Under the pieces are notes generated by a model. That model did no database searches and was not told the origin of the DNA. It worked only from the letters and a program-made list of their open reading frames with translations. Shown here piece after piece: positions 58,486 through 64,000 of a stretch of DNA of 64,000 nucleotides. Source of the stretch: Rikenellaceae bacterium (lineage in GTDB: Bacteria > Bacteroidota > Bacteroidia > Bacteroidales > Rikenellaceae). The stretch's first letter is position 1. Each line of letters begins with the position of its first letter. The position numbers and the translations under genes were made by a program. The stretch is taken from contig JAFRZW010000002.1 of the NCBI GenBank assembly GCA_017442365.1, positions 186,001-250,000 of the forward strand. The letters are read 5' to 3'.

Positions 58486-58523
58486 AAACCCGCACGGCGC
58501 ACCAGCGTCGGAGCGGGTTTTTG
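58486..58523 (+). terminator. Terminator of the BACON/LRR lipoprotein gene
   Basis: AAACCCGC and GCGGGTTT form the base of an imperfect stem with C/G-rich middle pairs, followed by TTTTTG. Confidence 0.8.
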
Positions 58524-58664
58524 TGTTCGTGCGGTGTACTCTCGGTGTCCTTTCGGCATACTCTCGGTGTTCGTTTGATGTGCCCGCAGCGTTTTTGCAC
58601 GCGATGGAGAATGCGAAAAAAAAGAACTTTTGTCGATAAAATGTTGACCTTTTCGTGCTATTCT

Positions 58665-58696
58665 TTTGCGTGTTAATAATATTTGCCGTACTTTTG
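58665..58696 (+). promoter_or_regulatory. Promoter of a short independent transcription unit
   Basis: TTTG (58665-58668), 20 bp, TACTTTTG (58689-58696): a full Bacteroidetes promoter. The 58524-58664 stretch before it holds repeats of CTCTCGGTGT but no gene. Confidence 0.85.
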
Positions 58697-58735
58697 TGGC
58701 GGATAAAATGGAGATCAAATCTCTCGTCAAGAGTT

Positions 58736-58834
58736 ATGATGAATATTGGCCAAATACGTTCGATGCGATTTTACGTCGATACGCGAAACGGGCAATTCAC
58801 CCGTAATAGACTTGACGCATACATACCGAACTAA
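58736..58834 (+). CDS. Possible 32-residue peptide in a roughly 180-nt transcript (or structured small RNA)
   Basis: Between a perfect promoter (58665-58696) and a perfect terminator (58838-58881) lies one short frame starting with two ATG codons at 58736: MMNIGQIRSMRFYVDTRNGQ, then FTRNRLDAYIPN and TAA at 58832-58834, 3 bases before the terminator stem. The peptide is basic and has no signal or membrane segment. The same RNA can also fold: CGTCAAG (58725-58731) pairs with CTTGACG (58811-58817) around an inner hairpin ACGGG/CCCGT (58788-58804). Coding and RNA roles are both open. I recognise no homologue. Confidence 0.45.
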   Translation: MMNIGQIRSMRFYVDTRNGQFTRNRLDAYIPN

Positions 58835-58837
58835 ATT

Positions 58838-58881
58838 TGTGAGTGGAGTAGCCCCAAAAGCATATCCACTCACACTTTTTT
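58838..58881 (+). terminator. Terminator of the short transcription unit
   Basis: TGTGAGTGGA (58838-58847) pairs perfectly with TCCACTCACA (58865-58874), then CTTTTTT. Confidence 0.93.
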
Positions 58882-58935
58882 ATTACATTTCGATTAAATT
58901 AATTTTAGATCGAACGGACGGACGATAAAAAGTAT

Positions 58936-58943
58936 TAGCTTTG
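58936..58943 (+). promoter_or_regulatory. Probable promoter (-7 box) of the TonB receptor gene
   Basis: TAGCTTTG matches TAnnTTTG and gives a leader of about 115 bases. No TTTG at the usual distance, so activation by another factor is possible. The leader is A-rich with no riboswitch recognised. Confidence 0.6.
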
Positions 58944-59065
58944 CGACGCCGAACGATGGTACAAAACAACAAGTGAGGCAAACAAAGTTGAGTGCAAACA
59001 CAAACAGAAGAATAGTGATCGCAACATTTAACTAAATAACTTTTTTATTAACTAAACCATTTTTT

Positions 59066-62000
59066 ATGAAGAAATTCGCCTTTTTGATTCTGTCGATTTT
59101 CGCAACCTTGTCGCTGTCGGCACAGGTTACGACTTCGAACATCAGTGGTAAGGTTACCGACGTGAATGGTAAGGCTCTGGTAGGTGCTACCGTAGTCGCT
59201 ACTCACGCTCCGTCGGGAACGCAGTATGGTGCCGTTGTTGATATCGACGGTAACTATCGTCTTCTCAATGTTCGTGCAGGTGGTCCTTACACCGTGCAGT
59301 TCCAGATGCTGGGCTACCAGACCGTAGAGCAGCAGGGTTTGCAGGCCGCTCTGGCTGATAACCTCGTGCTGGACGCTACTCTGAAAGAGGAGTCGATCGG
59401 TATGGACGCAGTTGTTGTTGCAGTTGACGGTGCTAACTCGTCGATGAACAGCCAGCGTTCGGGTTCGATGACCAGCGTTTCGAGCAAGCAGATGGCTATC
59501 ACTCCGACCGTTAGCCGCAGTATGAACGACATTATGAAGCTCACTCCGCAGGCTTCGGCAACCTCGAACGGTTTGGCAATCGGTGGTGGTAACTACCGTC
59601 AGTCGTATGTAACTGTCGATGGTGCAGCGTTCAACAACGCATTCGGTATCGGTGGTAACCTGCCCGCAGGCGGTACCCCCATCTCGCTCGACGCTTTGGA
59701 GCAGATCTCGATCTCGATCACTCCGTTTGACGTTCGTCAGAGCGGTTTCACCGGTGGTGCTATCAACGCAGTTACCAAGAGTGGTACCAACGAGTTCAAG
59801 GCTACCGTTTATGACTACTATCAGGACGAGGCTTTGAAGGGTGCTCACTATGGCATTACCGACGAGACCGGTATGTACAAGCGTCTGTCGAAGAGCAAGC
59901 AGATCAACAACACCACCGGTGTAAGCGTTGGTGGTCCGATCGTTAAGGACAAGTTGTTCTTCTTCGCTAACTTCGAGTACGATATGGACGAGACTCCCGG
60001 TTCGACCCGTCAGGCACGTCCCGATGCTAACACCGCTTGGGGTAACAACACCACTTACAACCGTCCGACGGTTGCTCAGATGGAGGAGATCAAGAAGTTT
60101 TTGATGGACGAGTTCGGTTACGATCCGGGTCGCTATCAGGGCTACTCGTTGAGCACTCCCGACTGGAAGTTGGTTGCTCGCCTCGACTGGAACATCAACA
60201 AGAACCACAGCGCAAACGTTCGTTTCAGCACTACCAAGAACAAGTATTCGTCGAATCCTTCGTCGTCGGTGAACCCGCTGAACCCCAACCCCTACAACCG
60301 TAATACTTACGGTCGTACTTCGCAGTACGCTATCTACTTTGAGAGCTCGCGTTACTTCCAGGAGCAGAACTTTACTTCGGTAGCTGCTGAGCTGAACTCG
60401 CGTTTCTTGGACGGTCGTCTGACCAACACTCTGCGTGGTACCTACTCGCACCAGTACGAGCCTCGTAGCTTCGTGGGCGACAACTTCCCCACCGTTGATA
60501 TCTTGGAGACCCTCGAAGATGGCACCAAGGCTGTTCTGACTTCGTTCGGCCCCGACCCCTTCACCTATGGTAACTTGCGTGATGTATCGACCGTAGTTAT
60601 CACCGATGAGATCGCTTACACCACTGGTAAGCACAACATCATCGCTGGTTTGCAGTTCGAGCACAACAATACCAAGAACGGCTTTATGCAGGGTGGTCTG
60701 GGTTACTACGTTTACAACTCGTGGGAGGACTTCAAGTCGGCTGCTAAGGGTGGCAACGTTACTCCGTTGGCATTCGCTATCACCCACTCGAACCGCGACG
60801 ACTTGAAGCAGGTATTCCCCTCGTTCAAGTATATCCAGTACTCGGCTTACGTTCAGGACGAGATCACGTTCAGCAACCGCTTCAAGCTGAGCGCAGGTAT
60901 CCGTTTCGAGCTGCCTACCTACCCCAACATCGAGGGTAACAACAACAAGGCTTTCGAGGCTATGTACAAGGATAAGGGTGGCTACCGCACCGCAGATATG
61001 CCTAAGGCTCGTCTGAACGTAGCTCCTCGTGTAGGTTTCAACTGGGATATCGCTGGCGATCGTCGCTACGTTCTGCGTGGTGGTACCGGTATCTTCACCG
61101 GTCGTATCCCCTTCGTATGGATCGTATCGGTAGCTGGTAACAGCAACTGCTTGCAGGCTCAGTACATCGCTACTCACGACAAGATCGCTGAGGGTATGAA
61201 GACTCCTGGTTTCCACCAGAACTTGAACGACATTCTGACCGACCTCTACGGTGGTACTTTCAAGGCAACCGACGATCTGCCGGCTCCTTCGGGTGCAACC
61301 ATTCTGGACAAGAACTTGAAGATGCAGGGTGCTTGGAAGTCGACTTTGGCTTTGGATATGAAGCTCCCCGGTGATGTTAAGGTTTCGTTGGAGGGTATCT
61401 ACAATATGGATATGAACACCGTAATGTGCCAGTACCTCGGTATGGAGGAGGTTGCAGGTGGCGTTCAGCTTCCCGGTGAGCCCGCAGCTCGTAAGAAGTG
61501 GGCAACTGAGAAGGGTCTGAACAACGCTTACTACATCACCAACGCTGGTAAGAATGGCCACTACTACTCGTTCACCATCAAGGCTGAGAAGGAGTTCCGC
61601 AACGGTCTGTCGTTGATGGCAGCTTACACTCGTTCGGGCTCGAAGAACGTTATCGACGGTATTGGCGACCAGGTTTCGTCGGCTTACAATACCAACACCT
61701 ACAACGTTCACGGTTCGAACAATCCTGAGCTGGGCTTCTCGTCGTACGTATCGCCCAACCGTGTAATCGCAAGCATCGGTTACAACAAGAAGTTGAACAA
61801 GAACCTGAACACCACTTTGGCTCTCTTCTACGAGGGTTACAACTATGGTTACGCAGCTGGTTACTCGTACAGCCGCTACTCGTACACTCTCTCGTCGTGC
61901 GTAACGGGCGACAAGGGTGCTTACAACCTGATGTATATCCCCACCGCTAAGGAGTTGCAGTCGATGCCCTTCACCTCGGAGGATAACAAGGCAGCATTCG

Positions 62001-62344
62001 AGAAGTTCATCGCTGGCGACAAGTACCTGAGCAAGAACCGTGGCGAGTACTCGACCCGTGGTGGCGCAGTAATGCCTTGGTACAACACCTTCAACTTCAA
62101 GTTCGCTACCGACATCATTCTGAACACCACCGGTCGTCAGAACAAGTTGACCGTAGGTGTTGATGTTAACAACATCGGCAATATGATCTGCGGTCGTTGG
62201 GGCAATGTTCAGCAGTTGAACAGCACCAGCATCTTGAAGTACAGCAACGACAAGTACACCTTCACCGAGCCTACTTGGAGCAAGTACGTAGGTTTCGCAT
62301 CGACTTGGTCGGCAATGCTGAGCTTCCGCTACACCTTCAACTAA
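59066..62344 (+). CDS. Oar-like TonB-dependent outer-membrane receptor
   Basis: The 1092-residue product has a signal peptide (KKFAFLILSIFATLSLSA, cleaved before Gln20). A carboxypeptidase-regulatory-like domain follows at about residues 25-110 (NISGKVTDVNGKALVGATVV, DIDGNYRLLNVRAGGPYTV), then a TonB plug domain (QMAITPTVSRSMNDIMKLTP, FDVRQSGFTGGAINAVTKSG), and a C-terminal beta barrel ending FRYTFN with terminal aromatic-Asn. The plug is of the Oar type (VGGPIVKDKLFFFANFEYD), not SusC, and no SusD partner is next to it. The codon use is as biased as in ribosomal protein genes, suggesting high expression. The ligand is unknown; Oar relatives act in adhesion or uptake of peptides. Confidence 0.93.
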   Translation: MKKFAFLILSIFATLSLSAQVTTSNISGKVTDVNGKALVGATVVATHAPSGTQYGAVVDIDGNYRLLNVRAGGPYTVQFQMLGYQTVEQQGLQAALADNLVLDATLKEESIGMDAVVVAVDGANSSMNSQRSGSMTSVSSKQMAITPTVSRSMNDIMKLTPQASATSNGLAIGGGNYRQSYVTVDGAAFNNAFGIGGNLPAGGTPISLDALEQISISITPFDVRQSGFTGGAINAVTKSGTNEFKATVYDYYQDEALKGAHYGITDETGMYKRLSKSKQINNTTGVSVGGPIVKDKLFFFANFEYDMDETPGSTRQARPDANTAWGNNTTYNRPTVAQMEEIKKFLMDEFGYDPGRYQGYSLSTPDWKLVARLDWNINKNHSANVRFSTTKNKYSSNPSSSVNPLNPNPYNRNTYGRTSQYAIYFESSRYFQEQNFTSVAAELNSRFLDGRLTNTLRGTYSHQYEPRSFVGDNFPTVDILETLEDGTKAVLTSFGPDPFTYGNLRDVSTVVITDEIAYTTGKHNIIAGLQFEHNNTKNGFMQGGLGYYVYNSWEDFKSAAKGGNVTPLAFAITHSNRDDLKQVFPSFKYIQYSAYVQDEITFSNRFKLSAGIRFELPTYPNIEGNNNKAFEAMYKDKGGYRTADMPKARLNVAPRVGFNWDIAGDRRYVLRGGTGIFTGRIPFVWIVSVAGNSNCLQAQYIATHDKIAEGMKTPGFHQNLNDILTDLYGGTFKATDDLPAPSGATILDKNLKMQGAWKSTLALDMKLPGDVKVSLEGIYNMDMNTVMCQYLGMEEVAGGVQLPGEPAARKKWATEKGLNNAYYITNAGKNGHYYSFTIKAEKEFRNGLSLMAAYTRSGSKNVIDGIGDQVSSAYNTNTYNVHGSNNPELGFSSYVSPNRVIASIGYNKKLNKNLNTTLALFYEGYNYGYAAGYSYSRYSYTLSSCVTGDKGAYNLMYIPTAKELQSMPFTSEDNKAAFEKFIAGDKYLSKNRGEYSTRGGAVMPWYNTFNFKFATDIILNTTGRQNKLTVGVDVNNIGNMICGRWGNVQQLNSTSILKYSNDKYTFTEPTWSKYVGFASTWSAMLSFRYTFN

Positions 62345-62389
62345 TCGAGCGAGAGTTCGTCAGAACTTAAACGACATTAGATAATTTAC

Positions 62390-62420
62390 GGGTCGCTTCC
62401 TTCGGGGAGCGACCCTTTTT
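62390..62420 (+). terminator. Terminator of the TonB receptor gene
   Basis: GGGTCGCT...CC pairs with GG...AGCGACCC around TTC, followed by five T. Confidence 0.92.
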
Positions 62421-62426
62421 CACGCC

Positions 62427-62718
62427 ATATGGGCGTGTTTTGCTGTTTTCGGTTTAGCAGGTCTTGGAAATTCTGCAAAACCAGTAGCCTTTTGCCACTT
62501 GTATTACGATGGGCATTTTTGCTATATGGGCGTGTTTTGCTGTTTTCGGTTTAGCAAGTCTTGGAAATTTTGCAAAACCAGCAGCTTTTTGCCACTTGTA
62601 TTACGATGGGCATTTTTGCTATATGGGCGTGTTTTGCTGTTTTCGGTTGTGGGAGGCATTAATCGGTTCGCAAAACCAGCAATCTCTTGGCGAACTTTGC
62701 CCATCTACTTTGTTTGCC
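62427..62718. repeat. Tandem array of three 97/97/98-bp units
   Basis: Unit 1 (62427-62523) and unit 2 (62524-62620) are 97 bp each and differ at 4 positions. Unit 3 (62621-62718) is 98 bp; its first 28 bases are identical, then it diverges but keeps GCAAAACCAGCA at the same place. Every unit starts ATATGGGCG, and the array ends at the next ATATGGGCG. No frame looks coding. Confidence 0.85.
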
Positions 62719-62730
62719 ATATGGGCGGAC

Positions 62731-62801
62731 TCATCATTGGCGGGTGGGGGGCTCGGCTGAAAGCCGACCCGCCAATGATGACACGCTTTTGAAAAAGCGT
62801 G
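62731..62801. repeat. Intergenic inverted-repeat element, copy C
   Basis: A perfect 15-bp inverted repeat (TCATCATTGGCGGGT at 62731-62745 with its complement at 62767-62781) encloses GGGGGG and the inner hairpin TCGGCT/AGCCGA. Directly after it is the hairpin CACGCTTTT/AAAAGCGTG (62782-62801). Layout as in copies A and B, with different arm sequences. The bases 62802-62876 hold nothing recognised. Confidence 0.75.
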
Positions 62802-62876
62802 GATCTATTTTTTTCTTATTATTTTACTATTAAAAGAATAAAGAGCCACTCTCCTCGGAGAGCGTAGCCTAATTGT

Positions 62877-62909
62877 TAATTTTGAATCTTGAATTTTGAA
62901 TCTTGAATT
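62877..62909. repeat. TTGAATC short-period repeat
   Basis: TTAATTTTGAATCTTGAATTTTGAATCTTGAAT. One of its TTTG steps (62895-62898) falls 21 bp before the next -7 box, so it may supply a -33 element. Confidence 0.65.
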
Positions 62910-62927
62910 ATATTTTCGCTATCTTTG
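62895..62927 (+). promoter_or_regulatory. Promoter of the phosphodiesterase lipoprotein gene
   Basis: TTTG (62895-62898) inside the TTGAAT repeat, 21 bp, TATCTTTG (62920-62927), 23 bp before the ATG. Confidence 0.75.
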
Positions 62928-62950
62928 TGAGAACGAAAATATGCAAACTG

Positions 62951-64000
62951 ATGAAACGAATTCTGATATTGGCATTTGCAGCGATGGCTGCGGCGTGCTC
63001 GCCCGTGCAACGTGCCGTGCGTGAGATCGCTGCCGATCCCTATACGAACGACAATCGCTATGTCGTGATCCTCTCGATGGACGCTTTCCGATGGGATCTG
63101 GCCGATCACGCCCATACGCCGACGCTCGACTCGCTGCGCGCGGTGGGTACATACGCTACGACCTACCCCGTCTATCCCTCGAATACCTTCCCGAATCACT
63201 ACTCGATGGCTACGGGATTGCACCCCGATCATCACGGCGTGGTCAATAACCGTTTCTATGATAAGGTTTTAGAGCGACCGATGTCGGTCTTTAACTACGA
63301 CGACACGAAGACGCAGAACTTCTGGGGTGGCGATCCGATCTGGAACACAGCCGAGCGTCAGGGTCGTGTGGCGAATATCTTTATGTGGCCGGGTAGCGAG
63401 GTGCCTATTGACGGTCGTCAGGCGACGGTCTGGACGCGCTATTCGGACGAGCCGAGCTATCGTGAGCGTGCCGATTGGGTCGTTGAGGCGATGACGCGCT
63501 CGGTGGAGCAGATACCTAACCTTGTGATGTGGTATTTCGAGGAGCCCGATGCGTCGATGCACCGCTATGGTCCGCTGTCGGAGCAGGCGATTGCGCAGGC
63601 CGAGCATATCGACTCGACGCTGCGTTATTTCTTCTGGAAGATTCGCCAATCGCCTGTGTATGATAAGATTAACTTCATCGTTACGGCCGATCACGGTATG
63701 ACCGAATTATCGGACGACCGCATTGCCAATCTCTATGATGTGCTCGATCCGCAGCGCGTTGTGCGCACGGTTGGCGGAGCGCCGTTTGGCTTGGAAGTTG
63801 AGGCTGGGTATGAGCAGGAGGCTCTGCGCGCGCTGCGTAGGGTGAAGGGTATCAGAGCGTTTGCGCGCGAAGATGTGCCTGCCAAATATAATTTTGGCAA
63901 GCACCCGACACGCATTACCAATATCGTCGTTATGCCCGATCTGGGCTGGACGGTCGAGTATCGCAAGCCCGATGTTGAGCGTCGTCCGATCGGCAAGGGA
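62951..64000 (+). CDS. ENPP-type nucleotide pyrophosphatase/phosphodiesterase lipoprotein (3' end outside the window)
   Basis: The frame is open from the ATG at 62951 to the window edge, 350 codons. It starts MKRILILAFAAMAAACSPVQ with lipobox AAAC (Cys16), so it is a lipoprotein. The rest is an alkaline phosphatase superfamily type I phosphodiesterase: metal ligand Asp44 in ILSMDAFRWD; catalytic Thr79 in YPSNTFPNHYSMATGLHPD; FWGGDPIWNTAERQG; WYFEEPDASMHRYGP; and the metal site TADHGMTEL. Members hydrolyse nucleotide pyrophosphates or phosphodiesters outside the cytoplasm. Full ENPP-like proteins are about 400-420 residues, so roughly 60 are missing. Confidence 0.92.
   Translation, partial: MKRILILAFAAMAAACSPVQRAVREIAADPYTNDNRYVVILSMDAFRWDLADHAHTPTLDSLRAVGTYATTYPVYPSNTFPNHYSMATGLHPDHHGVVNNRFYDKVLERPMSVFNYDDTKTQNFWGGDPIWNTAERQGRVANIFMWPGSEVPIDGRQATVWTRYSDEPSYRERADWVVEAMTRSVEQIPNLVMWYFEEPDASMHRYGPLSEQAIAQAEHIDSTLRYFFWKIRQSPVYDKINFIVTADHGMTELSDDRIANLYDVLDPQRVVRTVGGAPFGLEVEAGYEQEALRALRRVKGIRAFAREDVPAKYNFGKHPTRITNIVVMPDLGWTVEYRKPDVERRPIGKG

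Noticed and set aside
62427..62718. Possible CRISPR array
   Set aside because: Units are contiguous 97-bp copies without spacers, and no cas gene is present.
62499..62792. Plus-strand frames over the 97-bp repeats
   Set aside because: They translate the repeat in shifting frames, rich in Cys, Phe and Trp, with no plausible start or family; the period is not a multiple of three.

Overview
This window reads as a chromosomal segment of a Bacteroidales bacterium, most like Alistipes/Rikenellaceae. That placement is inference from style and gene order, not a database match. The evidence is: Bacteroidetes-type promoters (TTTG, 19-21 bp, TAnnTTTG) before many genes; few Shine-Dalgarno sites; many lipoproteins with a Cys lipobox; an Oar-type TonB-dependent receptor; BACON/BspA and DUF4465-like surface proteins; and very strong use of TCG for serine with avoidance of TTA, CTA and TCA codons.

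Layout. 1-1.2 kb: the start of a secreted protein leaving the window and a small lipoprotein. 1.5-14.7 kb: the translation/transcription block tRNA-Thr, tRNA-Tyr, tRNA-Gly, tuf, tRNA-Trp, secE, nusG, rplK, rplA, rplJ, rplL, rpoB, rpoC. 15.1-17.5 kb (minus): gpsA-pgi. 17.6-25 kb: purH then the cell-shape cluster mreB, mreC, mreD, mrdA, rodA. 25-29.7 kb: tRNA-Glu, rpsT, a DEAD-box helicase, groES, groEL. 29.8-34.2 kb (minus): gdhA and a fusion of two receiver-like domains with a PEP-synthase-type ATP-grasp domain. 34.3-39.4 kb: an acetyltransferase-like protein, gcvT, a DUF4465-like lipoprotein, a 49-residue small gene, rnhA and a Ca/Na exchanger. 39.8-41.4 kb (minus): pckA. 41.9 kb: hemW. 43.1-52.3 kb: a storage-glucan cluster (glycogen synthase-phosphorylase fusion, GH133 debranching enzyme, glycosyltransferase, GH57 enzyme). 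52.7-55.5 kb (minus): Nudix hydrolase and S9 peptidase lipoprotein. 55.5-57 kb: pyrE, SRPBCC protein, tsaE. 57.1-62.3 kb: a BACON/LRR lipoprotein, a short independent transcription unit and the TonB receptor. 62.95 kb to the end: a partial ENPP-type phosphodiesterase lipoprotein.

Most of the window is conserved core genome, and I see no defence system, prophage, integrase, transposase or CRISPR array. The least explained material lies between genes. Three intergenic elements (near 15.0, 52.4 and 62.75 kb) share one nested inverted-repeat layout, while the sequence of their perfectly paired arms differs, as expected if the fold rather than the sequence is kept. One of them follows a tandem array of about 97-bp units. 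A second candidate is a roughly 180-nt transcription unit at 58.7-58.9 kb with its own promoter and terminator, which either encodes a 32-residue peptide or is a structured small RNA.
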